From the NCBI RefSeq assembly GCF_050003625.1, contig NC_134401.1, forward strand, positions 71,142,632 to 71,206,631: a stretch of DNA of 64,000 nt, in the 5' to 3' direction. Of the stretch, positions 22,896 through 34,906 are shown in pieces. Under the pieces are notes generated by a model. That model searched no databases, was not told the origin of the DNA, and saw nothing but the letters and a program-made list of their open reading frames with translations. Both the position numbers and the translations under genes were made by a program. Each line of letters starts with the position of its first letter. Positions within the stretch are counted from its first letter, which is position 1. Origin of the DNA: Haematobia irritans. Lineage: Eukaryota; Arthropoda; Insecta; Diptera; Muscidae.

Positions 22896-24039
22896 ATGCA
22901 GAGAAATTCAAAGACATCCACTGGGTTGCTAACTTCAGGGCCCAGTGGACGGGTATCGACTCGAGTTATAAATTTGGGCAATGACCAAGAGTTAGGCCCA
23001 ATTAGTCGACCTGTAGACGGGTCGACAGGTGGCGACAATTTGACAAGTCGAACCTTTTCCAAGGTAACGGCATCAAAAGGAGGTAATCCCTCACGAAAGA
23101 GATTCAAGGAACGCAGAAATGCTATGTTTATCCTAAAGAAATTACGATCAGTCGACCCAAGCACGTTGTCGGCTAAACAAAGCGATTCCTTAAAATGGGC
23201 TCAAGGAATTCTTGAGGCTGGAAAAAGGGAACGATCACCGGATGAGCTGCCATTCTCCAAAAGGGATCAACGATCGTTTGCTTCAGTTGCTAAAGACAGC
23301 CTTGTGATGGCTATCATAAATAAAGGAGCATTGGACGGTATGGTTTCAAAGCAAAAATGGGGGTTGGTATCAAGGACGATTTAAGCTAGTCGCATTTGAG
23401 GACCAGAGGTCTATAGAATGTTTTAAAGCTGCTCTGATACTAATTGGTGAAGTTTGGGAAGGAGCTGCTCTAGAGTTAGTCGAGAAGAAAGACATACCGG
23501 CTAGACCAAGAGCACATGCGTGGATACCTGCAAACCCTCCTGACCCTGAATCTATTTTAAATAGACTGAAACAATGCAATCCAGATCTTCCAACAGCTGA
23601 TTGGAAGGTTGGCCGTTTGGATGAAGTGGATGGGCCAAGACGGCATGCAGTGTTTATATTGAACACTCAGTCTTTGCCACATCTAGCAAAGTCTCAGGGC
23701 CGTGTATGTTATGGCTTTCATTATATCCAAATGAAGGTGTATAAAAACGATCAGCTAAAGGATTCAGAAATGGACAAGCATCTGTCTGAATCAGAAGTAA
23801 GCGGATCCTCTTGCGAAGTCGAGGGAGATACCAAAGTTGAAGACATGGATAGATACCGTATGCGTCAGGAGGCTTCTACTGCCTCATAACTCACCAAAGT
23901 TGAACCTATGGTTATTGCGAGAGTCAACGATATCTCTGAAGAGGACATTCTTGATGACTCGATTGAAGCGGCTGATGTGACGGTTGTTGAAAATCTCGAT
24001 GGTCCTACGGATCTTCCAGATAAATCTTCATCATTGTAA
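22896..24039 (+). pseudogene. LINE-A ORF1 (RNA-binding protein)
   Basis: The ATG at 22896 sits in a good context (GCCACCATG). The first 160 codons are basic and hydrophilic (SRKRFKERRNAMFILKKLRS), without CCHC knuckles. A one-base gain in a G5 run near 23360 shifts the frame; the rest continues at 23370-23889 with FKLVAFEDQRSIECFKAAL, ARAWIPANPP and GRVCYGFHYIQMKVY, a domain found in ORF1 of related insect LINEs (probably DUF4780-like, from memory). A TAA at 23887 is probably a later nonsense change, because the same frame stays open to 24039. It overlaps ORF2 by 41 bp. Confidence 0.75.
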
Positions 24040-27000
24040 GGCTGCATGTGCTGCCTTAAAAGTTCTCCTGATGAAAGGGGACATAGACATAGTTCTTATT
24101 CAAGAACCATATGTTTATAGAAACAAAATATGTGAATTAAGTACTCCGGGGTTCAAACTATTGCAGTATACTGGTAATGATGTAATTCGAGCCTGTATAA
24201 TTGCTAAAAACGAGCTTAACTTGTTTCTGTTTCCTTCAATGTGCAATGCAGACACTGTCGTTGCCAATTTAGAAATAGCCAAATGCAAATATTGGGTATC
24301 TTCGGTCTATATGGGACATGACAGGGAGATGCCTCCATGTGCCGTTAAGACCTTAGTTGAGGAGTCACTGAAAACAAAGACGAAACTCATTATGGGATGC
24401 CATGCGAATGCACATCATAGTATATGGGGAAGTAGTGATACTAATGCAAGGGGAGAGTCGCTAATAGAGTTTATTTTGCGTACTAATCTGGTAGTTTGCA
24501 ACAAGGGAGATGCCCCAACCTTTGTCACTAAAAACAGGCAAGAGGTTTTGGACATCACCTTGGAATCGCAAGAACTGAATGAAATGATATCTGAGTGGCA
24601 TGTTTTAAGTGAACACAGCTTCTCAGATCATCGCTACATCAGTTTCAAATTTGATGTTCATACCACCAAGACCATATTTCCGCCAAATTTTAGGAAATCT
24701 GACTGGAATAGGTATAGGGAATCGTTCAATATGATGATACCGGAAATAACAGAGACAAATATGAGCACTGTGCAAGTTATCGAACACGCAGTGGAGAGGA
24801 TTACAAAGGCCTTCAACATTTCACTGAAAGCTGCATGCCCTAAAGGGAAGCCAAGGGGGAAAAATCGACCACCATGGTGGTCTACGGAGTTAGGTAATAT
24901 GAGGAAATCGTGCAGGAAGCTCTTTAACAAAGCAAAGTCCACCAGAGCCCCTGAGGGACGCTTACAAGAAGAATCTGAGAGGATACAAGCGAGAACTGAG
25001 AAAGGCTCAGCATAACTCTTGGAATGATTACTGCAGCAGCATTGAGAATACGTCCGAGGCTTCCAAACTACGGAAGGTGCTAGCATCCACGAGCTCCGCT
25101 CCAGGTTTCATTAAAACATCGGAGGGCAATTGGACAACGTCCAGTGAGGAGACGCTGGAGGTACTATTGGACACACAGTTTCCCGGAAATCAGACGGTTG
25201 AACCATGTACTGGCGGTGCCACAGTGGCTCAGCGGTCGTTTCCTATCGAGAAAATTGTATCAGAATCTAGAATAAAATGGGCGTTAAATAGCTTTGGATC
25301 ATTCAAATCCCCCGGACCTGATGGAATTACTCCGGCGGAGATAAAAGCGGTGGCTGACAGAATTATGCCCTGGTTGTCGGCAATATATATAGGATGTATC
25401 AACTTAGCATATATTCCACGAAAGTGGAGAGAATCAAAAGTCGTTTTCATACCTAAAGCGGGAAAAGCCTCTCACTCGAATGCGACGGATTTCCGACCAA
25501 TCAGCTTATCATCATTCCTACTTAAGAACTAGTCAGCTTTATTGAAAGCTCACTATCTGTCAAAGAATCCGAGCTCGATATTAAATGGACTGACAACTCT
25601 GAATGTTGATCCAGGTATACTTAGGCTGTTAGACGAACTTCTAAGGAAGAGACGCATTTCAGCCACACTAGGACAAGCAAACATACAAAGGTATGTGAAC
25701 AGAGGCACTCCTCAAGTAGGAGTTCTATCACCTCTTCTTTGGAATGTTGCTATAAACGACCTTCTGGTTTCCCTAGAAAAAGAAAGGATACAAGTGGTGG
25801 CATACGCAGATGATGTGGCGCTAGCAGTCAGGGGAAAATTCCCATCAACAGTTAGAGAAATTATACAGAGAACTCTCCGGTTGACTGAGCAATGGGCGAA
25901 AGATAATGGTCTTGGGGTAAATCCTGCAAAGACAGAACTAGTCATTTACTGCAAAGATCGCAAAACTCCCACTGTTAGGCCCATTTCCTTAGGGGGTATT
26001 GAAATTCCCTTTAGTGTGTGTGCAAACTACCTTGGAGTTATTTTGGACAAGAAGCAGAACTTTAAGCTTAATATTGAAGAAAGGGCGAGGAAAGCAACGG
26101 TAGCTTTATACTCGTGCAAAAAGGCAATAGGGAAAAAGTGGGGACTAAAACCAAAAATTGTACATTGGCTATACACGACAGTGGTTAGACCTATAATGCT
26201 ATATGGTGTTGTAGTCTGGTGGCCGGCACTTCACCAGCCGACAAGTTTAGACAAAGTTCAGCGTATGGCGTGCTTGTGTATCTCAGGTGCATTCAGCAAG
26301 ACAGGAACAAACTCCCTTAATGTCATACTGCATCTATTGCCTTTAGACATTTTGGCCAAACAGTCAGCTGCAACAACGGCTGTGCGGTTGCGCGAGCTAT
26401 CGCTGTGGTCGGAAAAAAGTTACGGTCACAGTTCGGTCCTCAAAATAATGCCAGATGTGCCTAACGTAGTGGATTACACTTTGGCGAGTCCACTTTTCGA
26501 CAAAAAGTTTGAGACTCTAATTCCCAACAGTGAGGCGTGGTGTACACGGACCCCGGGGAATAAACGATATATAGATTTCTACACTGATGGCTCCAAATTG
26601 GATGGCCAAGTGGGTTTCGGAGTATATTCTAAAGATCTGGAACTTCGAATAGCGAAAAGATTACCTGATCACTGTAGCGTTTTTCAGGCTGAAATATTAG
26701 CAATGAGAGAAGTGGTGAATTGGCTGAGAAGTAATGCTCCAAGCAATATTGGCATTAATATATACTCAGACAGTCAACCTGCAATAAAATCCTTGGACTC
26801 TGTGTTCCTCAACTCGAAAACGGCCATCGACTGCCGCAATTCTCTCAATGAGATGGCTGAGCAGCACAATATTCACCTAATATGGGTGCCTGGCCACAGG
26901 AACATACCGGGGAACTGCGAAGCAGATGAGCTAGCAAGGCTAGGAACTACCTTACATATTCCAGGGGAACTAGAATCTGTTGGTGTGCCTCTGGCTACCT

Positions 27001-27422
27001 GCAAGCTCTTACTGCGTGAGAAGGCTGTCATGATGGCAAATGTTCGATGGGAGAATTGTAAGGGTTGTAACGACACCAAGCAAATATGGCCCCATTTAAA
27101 CTTAAACCGCACACTAGATATGCTAGTGTTCTCGAGACGCCAGATATCACTCCTGATATCTGCTATAACGGGTCGCTGCCTGATAGGCGATTTTGCAAAA
27201 ACTATTGGTGCGAAGTATAATGACTATTGTATGAGCTGTCTTGATGCGGAGGAAAAGGAATCAATAAAACACCTCTTGTGTGAGGGTCCTGCATTTTGTG
27301 TAAGGCGTAAGCAAATTTTAGGGGCATATAGCTTCAGATTACTAGCGGACCTGGAAAACGTTAACTTAAGCAGTCTGCTAATGTTTTTGGAACAATCTGG
27401 TTGGTTCAACAGAAGAAAATAA
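23999..27422 (+). pseudogene. LINE-A ORF2: endonuclease, RT, RNase H
   Basis: The likely start is ATG 23999 (MVLRIFQINLHHCKAA). Endonuclease: IVLIQEPYVY, then GCHANAHHSIWG, where the catalytic Asp seen in LINE-B (GCDANAHH) is His, then FSDHRYISF. A frameshift lies near 24960. RT: SPGPDGITPAEIK, VVFIPKAGKAS and DFRPISLSS; then a TAG at 25530 and a deletion that removes motif A (FLDIEGAFN in LINE-B); motif B is TPQVGVLSPLLW instead of PQGG; motif C, YADDVALAV, is present. RNase H at about 26560-26940 keeps all four acidic positions (YTDGSK, QAEILAM, YSDSQPA, EADELARLG). A C-terminal Cys/His motif (CMSCLDAEEKESIKHLLC) precedes the TAA. Confidence 0.88.
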
Positions 27423-27550
27423 TCGAGAAGGTTCAACGGTTAAAACTAGAAGTGCCCATATGTAATATTTGGTATCACAATGGACTGAATAGTCTAAGTG
27501 AGCCTGAACCTTAATCGGGCTGCCACTTTAACCTAACCTAACCTAACCTA

Positions 27551-28344
27551 TATTTATAAATTTGTAACGAATGTCAAATGAGACTTCTGGCTGATATCAT
27601 ATCAAAGGGATTGGACAGGTACGATTGTCCACATTGCCGTTCTTCAGTCAAAAATTGATTACAATTATATACCCAAATAAATACACTACTGCATGGGTTA
27701 GAAGTTGAAATTGTTATGAACAAAAATGAAGAAATATTTTATTTAATTCATAAATTTGTTATTATTGTTTTACGAAATAAGTCCCCAAAATATTGGGGAT
27801 ATATTTCATTTTGTGATTTAGGGATTTATTCATTTTTTGGGGTATAATTTCATAAAATTTTGGGGGGTTACTTCATAATGTCCTCAATTTTGGGAACTTA
27901 TTTCATTTTTAATTTTGTGTAGTTATTTCATAGGGACTTATTTCATGGAACCGTTTTTATAAAATTCTTTTCGCTGCAAAAAAATTAAAAAATTAAATGG
28001 TCACGAAAACAATGTACATGGTCTTTATGGCCATGTAATGGTTCTGGACATGTCTATACGTAAGCTATAAAAATACTTTTTTCCCTGCAAAAAAGTAAAA
28101 AACTTGATGGCCAGGTAAATGATTTTCCCGACCATGTAATAGTCTCAGAATCGATCATTTAAATAATAGAACATGTTTGCGGCATTTGAGAACCATTTAA
28201 ATGCTTATTGCCAGCATACATTTTTCTCCGCTCGAAAATAATTTTTACAAATACAAAATACATGGTTTTTGCGACAATTACAACATACTTTAGATAAGCA
28301 TTAAATGGATGCGGCAACCATGTCCAAACATGTTGTTTCTGTGC
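27551..28344. other. AT-rich spacer with probable MITE material
   Basis: 27780-27960 repeats a GGACTTATTTCAT-like phrase several times. From about 27960 to 28340 short related blocks (ATGGCCATGTAATGG, ATGGCCAGGTAAATG) occur in both orientations and end where the BEL-A protease homology stops, suggesting a MITE inserted in that gene. Limits are not firm. Confidence 0.35.
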
Positions 28345-29760
28345 GTGTATCTGCCAATTGTAGCCGAGAAAGGCGAGGATCGTCGCCCACAGAGACTTGG
28401 CACGATGGCAAATTGCCCGAAATATGAGGTACAACGAAAACCGTGATTTCCAAGGATACAGTAGTATCTATAGAAGAACTCAAAGTCTTCTTATTGATAG
28501 TCTCAGAGGGCGCTTGATGAACCCCCGAAATTTGTGCAAAGGTTCGATCACCCGAAAGTTTCAGTTGGTGTCGCAATCGTTCACTAATGAATGAAGCCTC
28601 AGAGGCTGGATCAATTAAAGCACGGACGGAGAAACTTGACCCCTGGTGAATAATATTCACCATAGCTGTGCCCAATAGCATAGTCCTATTTTGTGACGTA
28701 TGAAAAACTTACCTCGCAGCAGTAGACGTAGATGGAACAGTATTATTGGAAGTCAAATTCTGATTTGCATTAGTTACGGACGGAAAAGACATTGAGGATT
28801 GAACAACCGGAGCGAAATTAGATGTCCGATGTAATAATGAATGGTGCCGTTTATGACACTCTGAGCAATTAAAAGAACTTGTACAATTCTGAACCTTGTG
28901 AAGGCGTGAAAAACAGTTAACACAAATCCGATGTCGCTTAATTGTCGAAAACCGATCATTGACCGCGAAGCGAATTAACCTGTCCTAGACATAAAACACA
29001 TGAGGGTTTGATTTTCTGCGAGGTGGAAATCGAATTAAAAGTCGTAGACTGAGAACGATTTGAAGGATACGCATTCGTGAAATGCGTCCTAAGTGGATCT
29101 CGAATTACCGCTTATATTTCTCCAATCGTGAAGGCACGTCAAAGTTTGGATTCTTTCCGTGAGAAAGAGATCCATGTCCCTCCATGAGGATAAAGCAGCT
29201 TTATCGCGAACTGATTGTTCCCAATGATTCACGGTAGAGCTAGGCAGTCGTTGAACGCGCATGAATACGATAATTGGAACCCAGCCACTCGTATCCACTT
29301 CATAGAAAGGCATGGCTGATAAACCAGCGCGAATACCGCGTTGGAGATCTTTCAAACCGCAACTCGTTTCTTGGCTCAGAGTTGGCAACGCGAAAAGCTG
29401 TTTCAATTGATGGTTAACCAACATACGAGGATTATCGAAGGTCTCCCTAAGAGCGTCCCAAGTTAAAGTAAAACTCCGACCTAATAAAGGAAATCGCGAA
29501 ACGATCTCTCGAGCCTCGCCACTTGTCTTCCTAACAAGATGACAATGACCTTCGATGTCAGATAACAGCGCGTTATTAATATAAACCAGAGTAAAAATAT
29601 CTCTGAATAAAGGCCAAGAATAAAAGTCACAGGTAAAAACGTCGGTATCACACGGTGGCAGCGGGAGATGATGCACTGCATCCTCATTCGCGCGCGAAAT
29701 ATGAGAAATGTTAATTCGCATTGAACCCGTAGGGCTATCATGACCCAACGCTGGAAAAAT
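28345..29760 (-). pseudogene. BEL-A gag and protease
   Basis: Minus-strand order: gag core (DUF1759-type) at 29720-29089 (FYSWPLFRDIFTLVYINN, then LLVNHQLKQLFALPTLS-like helices); Cys/His knuckles near 29050-28870 (CVNCFSRLHKVQNC and CSECHKRHHSLLH, in a shifted frame); and an aspartic protease at 28681-28345 (VRALIDPASEASFISERL; the active-site triad reads D-P-A rather than D-[ST]-G). Frameshifts separate the blocks. The gag N-terminus is replaced by the LINE-C insertion at about 29760. The order continues through LINE-A to RT, RNase H and integrase at lower coordinates. Confidence 0.82.
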
Positions 29761-29761
29761 G

Positions 29762-30385
29762 AAAGTAGCATACAACAACATTGCACGATATGTTTTCAAC
29801 AAAGGCCGCCGAGACCGAATATCTGAGTTTGCTTTTAAACTATTTAATGTTACGTTCGAGAACCTACTAAAAGTGAAATGCCTGACACAACTACATAAAA
29901 TAATTTACACTAAAGAACCTCAGCACCTTTACAACTGTATTCGTTTTGCCCGATCAAACAGAGGACTAAAAGTAATACACCCACGAATCAAGTCATTGAT
30001 ATCAGAGAGACAATTCTTTATATTTAGTTTTCGTCTTTGGAACTCCTTACCATCACGTTTACAAACTATAAGCAATGCTAATTTGTTTAAAAAAGAAATA
30101 TTTAAAACACTTACTTAAAGAAAATAATATATATTGTTTTTAATTACAAAATTGTATATGTAAATTTTATATGTACACACTTTTCACTTCTTTTTATTAT
30201 ATTATGTTAATATGTTTTTATTTATTATATTATGTTAATATGTTCAAAATATAATTTATAAATTTTTATTTTGTTTCTTACATATAACATTTGAAATATG
30301 ATAAGCTGGTACTTTCATTTATAAGATTTAAGATCTTGTTGTACTAGCTTTACGAAATCAATCAATAAAATCAAAAATCAAATCA
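29762..30385 (+). mobile_element. LINE-C: 5'-truncated LINE, RT C-terminus and 3' UTR
   Basis: A 119-codon frame ending at 30118 has the hallmark C-terminus of CR1/Jockey-type ORF2 proteins (YNNIARYVFN near the start, then FSFRLWNSLPSRLQ followed by FKKEIFKTLT). A 3' UTR of about 265 bp finishes in an A-rich tail (AATCAATCAATAAAATC) near 30385. It is inserted in BEL-A gag on the opposite strand. It differs from LINE-A and LINE-B, which have RNase H and (CCTAA)n tails. Confidence 0.7.
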
Positions 30386-31076
30386 AACGATAAAAAATTC
30401 GTAAATTGTCGCAAATCGAATAAATTGTTACCAATGACTGAATGTAGGGTACAAATCACGTATTAGAACGAAGATTCACCCGAACTAGTCACACAAGACT
30501 CGATCGTAAATCGAAATGTGTTTAACCGCGAACTGCGATAATACAAACTAAATTCGAATTTGGTGAACGAAATATACCGGTCGTAGGGTGTGCGACGATC
30601 TTGTACGGAATATTAAAGATGTGAAAAAATATCTCAAATAAGTATATAAATACGATAAATAAAAACAAATAAATCTCCAACAACACGATAATCAATATTC
30701 GCCGTAATAACTCGTAGACTACCGGCTGTAGGGTGCAAGTATAATTTTTCAAAATTGATTCAATACCTTTGTCCGTGAGACCAGTATGAAATCAAATTTC
30801 AAAAAATTATAAAGGCTCAAAAAATCAAGAAATGGATTATAAATATATTGATGTAGGCTGTCGTGAACAACCTACTGTAGGGTGAAATTCCAAAAATAAT
30901 TTAAATACGTTTGTCCGTGAGACAAAGTATCCAAATTTTGCAAAAAAAATCAAAAATATTCGAAAATAATGGAGAAATATATAGTCAGTAGTGAATGTAA
31001 GTTGTCGTGAACAACCTACTGTAGGGTGCCTATGGATCAAAACAAGTATTATGATCGGTCGTACCTGATACGCCAA
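30386..31076. repeat. about 145-bp degenerate tandem repeat
   Basis: A core GTAGGG(T/G) motif recurs near 30447, 30582, 30727, 30873 and 31020, i.e. every 135-147 bp. Monomers 4 and 5 share TCGTGAACAACCTACTGTAG; monomers 3 and 4 share TTTGTCCGTGAGAC. The leftmost monomers are the most diverged. The left breakpoint of the 5-kb array (30705) falls inside it. It may be leader sequence of an older LTR element; this is unproven. Confidence 0.6.
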
Positions 31077-31079
31077 TTA

Positions 31080-31678
31080 TAATATACTAATATCCAACAA
31101 ATTATTTTTCGCAAGTCAATGTTATAATTTCACGGCCCAAGACCGTGTATGGCCGAAGACTGTATTGCAGTCTGTATATATCAAAGACAATATACTTAGG
31201 AAGGTGGGAAATTGGCATGCGTCACACCAAATGTTGCATTTACCGTCGTAGGTCCACACATGTTTGTAATTTTTTTATTTGTTTTTCATTTAAAAAATAA
31301 AAACTTAATTTTCTTTACAAAACAATGTTAAATTTTAGGCAACAACAAAAAAATTACATTTTCCCGTTTATGGAAATTTATTTCCTGCACATAATGTGTT
31401 TTTATTTCATTTTAATGCTATGTCTATACTTGTCGAATATGCGTTTGGTTCGATAAAAGCTACGGGCCTAGCACTGTTAATGGTTTGATGTGCTCAGTAG
31501 CCAATTTACAATCTTCCTTTGTCTTTGATATATATGTCTGTATATTTACAACAGCAGCGTGGGTGCGTTGCAATGCTCTTACTAGAGATGCTGTATGGTG
31601 GTGGTTCCAATCAAAGACAATATACTTAGGAAGATGGGAAATTGGCATGCGTCACACTAAATGTTGCATTTACCGTCG
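31080..31678. repeat. dispersed repeat in each unit, target of the Transib
   Basis: A block with ATACTTAGGAAGGTGGGAAA and ATGTTGCATTTACCGTCG occurs at 31178-31245 and again at 31607-31678 in the same unit; the first copy continues uninterrupted into TAGGTCC, while the second is broken by the Transib end. Inverted partial copies lie at about 31500 and 61690. The continuation of the second copy is found at 60715-60870. The short frames on both strands here show no protein signature. Repeated at about 36276, 41389 and 46526. Confidence 0.6.
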
Positions 31679-31883
31679 CACAGTGGGGTTTTTGATGTCA
31701 AAAGTGGGAATTAATTTGAGGTAGCTTTCCCTGTTTATAGTTTTAACTTGTTTCGGTCAAATTCACTAAAAGACATAAAACCAATCAAATTTTAAATATT
31801 TTTTAATCCACATTTTATTTGTTTTTCATTAGTTAATTTGCAACAAAAAACAGAGAATGAATATCTGCTTTTTGATCTGATTC

Positions 31884-32135
31884 TTAACAATTATTATCAT
31901 CACCATCATCATCATCAGTAAAATTACTATATGTCTCATTATCATCAACACTGACATTTTGATCACCATCAAGATTTGACTCAAATATCAACATTTGACT
32001 TGCTTCCAAATTTTGGGGTTTCTTCTCTTATAATTTTCTCATTTCTGATATAACTGGATCCGAAGTCATTAACAGTCTTTTAAACTTTCGACGCAAAAAA
32101 TATGTGAATGAGTGTTTTTTTTACCATGAGATAAA
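31884..32135 (-). pseudogene. Transib transposase C-terminal remnant, unit 1
   Basis: The minus strand reads RLLMTSDPVISEMRKL, one in-frame TAA, then an acidic tail (DDNETYSNFTDDDDGDDNNC) to a stop. The TSDP-I-S pattern before an acidic end resembles my recollection of Transib transposase C-termini. Upstream (32160-32450) only short fragments remain. The same remnant occurs in units 2-4. No catalytic residue is preserved in what is seen. Confidence 0.5.
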
Positions 32136-32498
32136 CCTAATCTTTGATTTCCCAAAAATATTGCAAATGAATGGCGAATCATTCGCCACTTAAGAAATAA
32201 CAAAATTTATAATCCACAACTGAATCTTGGAATGAAGTGAAACCATATAAGGATACAACTGAAGCAGTAGCTAATCTTGCTATTAAATTTTGTCACTCCC
32301 TTACTAAAACGCTGAAGTTTTTAGTTTTTTTCAAATCTAAAATAAGATATCGAATGTCACTACATTCAGTTAATGCTTTACTGCACATGATGATGATGAG
32401 GGAACAATAGACTTTAATATAAGTATCTGATATTTTAAATCAAAAAGTCTTGTTTAGTATGAAATACGAAAAATACTTAACATTTAATCTATATAGTT

Positions 32499-32694
<196 letters not shown>

Positions 32695-33221
32695 GATTTT
32701 TTGTGATTTTTTTTGTAATTAAAAACCATATACATATAAATTGAAAATTTAGTGCTTTTTATGAAAATAAAGCGTTTTTTATTGAGTTTGTTGGTTTTTA
32801 AAATTTTAAAGTTGACAACCCTGAAAATAAGTTAGAGATGAGAAAATACAAAGAGAGTGATAAAGAGAATATAAAGAGAGTGACAATAGAATAATGATAT
32901 AATATGTATGTAAACCGCATGAAAACAAAAAACAAAAGCAAAAAGTTGATTATTTATATGAGGGTTGAAAAATGTATTTCCATTTAATTTCACAATGTGC
33001 AAAAAAGTGCAGACAACGTTTTCATCTATGCTTTCAAAAGAGTTTATTGTTTTAGAACAAAAACTTTTTTTAATTAATTTGGCTTTATTCACAACTATTT
33101 GTCAACATATTTCTCGAAATCCTCTAATTTAAAGACTTGTGAGCGAAACTAAATTGCAAATAATAACACAAGTCACACATAAAAAAACACAAAAATAATC
33201 TTATTAACCTGAGGATGAAGG

Positions 33222-33690
33222 TTCCATTATTATTTTTTTATAACTCGCTGTTTTCATACTTTTAAAGGGCAATTTTAACATTTTTTGTTTCAAATATGTT
33301 AAAAACAGGATAAGGATTAATAAAATGGTATAAATTATTTAAATTTTGTCGAAAAAATTTCTAAATTCATTCTAGAAAAATTGTGAAATTTTAAAAATAT
33401 TTGAGGTCAAGGGTTTCAGACAAGCGTTAGATTGCATTAAAAATCATAAAAAAAATTATAAAAATTAATTATTTGTCAAAATACTACAAAATTTTTTAAT
33501 TCTAATCCAAAACACTGAATTCGGATCACATCTAAAGAAGTGGTGCATATTGAGTACAACGGCTGTGGAAATGGTGAACATCCGTCCTATGACAAGCCTA
33601 TGTTAAATTCATCGCTTCTGCGCCAATTTTGCACCACTTCCGGATCCAAAAGAACATTTTCACTACTTTTTTGGCGACGCTTTTTTTGCT
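33222..33690. mobile_element. MITE related to 12202-12769, unit 1
   Basis: Homologous along most of its length to the 12.2-kb MITE (shared GCACCACTTCCGGA and ACATTTTCACTACTTTT-like segments) and ends in TTTTTTTGCTGG. The left terminus is missing. Copies in the other units are at about 38335, 43472 and 48899. Confidence 0.6.
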
Positions 33691-33701
33691 GGTCATATAT
33701 A

Positions 33702-34580
33702 CACCCAGAAAAAAGTGTCTTCGAAACTAAAGGAAAAAATGCTCATCAATTTAGTTTAGCCATTTTATTTCAATTAAGTTAAATTTTTGTGTGAAATAAT
33801 AAAATTTACTTGTTTCAGTAAAAAACTCCTAAACTGGAATAGTTCATTAACTAAAATAAGGCATGGAATTTTACTAATACTGTTTTCTTCGCTGGGTATA
33901 AGAATTTACTACTGAACAAGAAAATTTTATTCACTGATAACAAAGCATTCGTAAAAATAAACAAAAACCGTACTAAAACCAAGTTTCCTCAAATTTAGTA
34001 AAATTTCTTATAAAATGATAATTCTGACTTCCTTTATTATAGAAAGCTTATCATACATACGAATAACACTTGGCATAGAAATATATTTTAGTTCATTCGT
34101 ACTAAGAAGTATTCAATCCTTTCAAAACTTAAGGAAACATACTTGTTAGAAAATAGGAAATTTTCCTATATCTCTTTTGTCTACCTGTAATCGATATCTG
34201 TCATCGGTGTAATCGATATGTTTGCGCATGGGTTGTTTTTAGTTGGAATCGCGTTGTTATGGTATACGTAGAGATTGTTAAAAAATAATATAGTAAAATA
34301 ATATAATAAATAACAAATAAAATATATAAAATATGTGTTACTTTAAATTAGTTTCGTTTTTTGAAAATTATTAAACATAAATAACAAACAATAAGTCTAT
34401 CAATGTTCGTGATGGTGTACAAAGAAAGAAAACACCAACAAAATAACAACCCTTTCATTCATCAGGTAACATTCATTCGTGAAAAAATTGGTTTATGATT
34501 TTTATATTTGTAGGCATTGAAATTGTCAAATGGGGACAAAATCGTTAGGCAGCAACTTATTAAAAGTGAAAGGCACAAGA
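33702..34580 (+). mobile_element. mariner-type MITE, left half, unit 1
   Basis: Begins TA/CACCCAGAAAAAAGTG. The inverted end (CACTTTTTTCTGGGTG/TA) is at 60544-60561, on the other side of BEL-C. TA flanks and a 16-bp perfect inverted end fit the Tc1/mariner group. The left half is repeated in each unit, starting at 33702, 38815, 43952 and 49379. The short interior frames are not recognised. Confidence 0.7.
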
Positions 34581-34585
34581 AGAAG

Positions 34586-34906
34586 TGTTTAGATTTCTAA
34601 ACATGTGCTATCTGCGATACGTGCATTTAGGGTAGATAAGGTTTATGACTGGCAATTAAAATAAAATCAAGAACGCATTACATGTGCAGCCGCGGCTGAT
34701 AACACACTAATGTCATAAAATCTTATCTAAGGGATAACAAATACAGGATAGCGTTGAATAAATATTTGCTTATCTTTGTCTTTGCTTTTAAGAATATTTA
34801 GATTGTAGGTAGTTTAAGATTTAGTATATAAGGATGAACATTTTTTAAAATAAATTAGTGTCTTACAAGCATTCAAAACGTAAAGATAGTTTTCGCTGTA
34901 TTTACA
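34586..34906 (+). repeat. BEL-C 5' LTR, unit 1
   Basis: 321 bp, starts TGTTTAGATTTC and ends CTGTATTTACA, preceded by AGAAG. A putative primer-binding site (TGGTCCTTCGA) starts two bases after the end, at 34909. A second, partial LTR end plus primer-binding site follows from a 301-bp duplication (34691-34991 copied at 34992-35292). This unit has no gag behind it. Confidence 0.85.

Larger units (their letters stand above)
22870..27550 (+). mobile_element. LINE-A: near full-length but dead R1/LOA-like LINE
   Basis: Two overlapping ORFs (ORF1 22896-24039, ORF2 23999-27422) are followed by a 128-bp 3' UTR ending in (CCTAA)n. The last about 80 bp (from TGGTATCACAATGGACTGAA) is shared with the SINEs here. 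It is inserted in the opposite orientation between the protease and RT parts of BEL-A. The 5' boundary is not resolved and no TSD was found. Several frameshifts, stops, an internal deletion and catalytic substitutions show it can no longer move by itself. Confidence 0.85.

Noticed and set aside
27520..27552. Telomere or interstitial telomeric tract
   Set aside because: The CCTAA repeats are only 2-4 units long and always end a LINE or SINE.
29759..30118. Host protein gene
   Set aside because: The frame ends with the FSFRLWNSLPSRLQ-type C-terminus typical of LINE ORF2 and lies inside a broken BEL gag.
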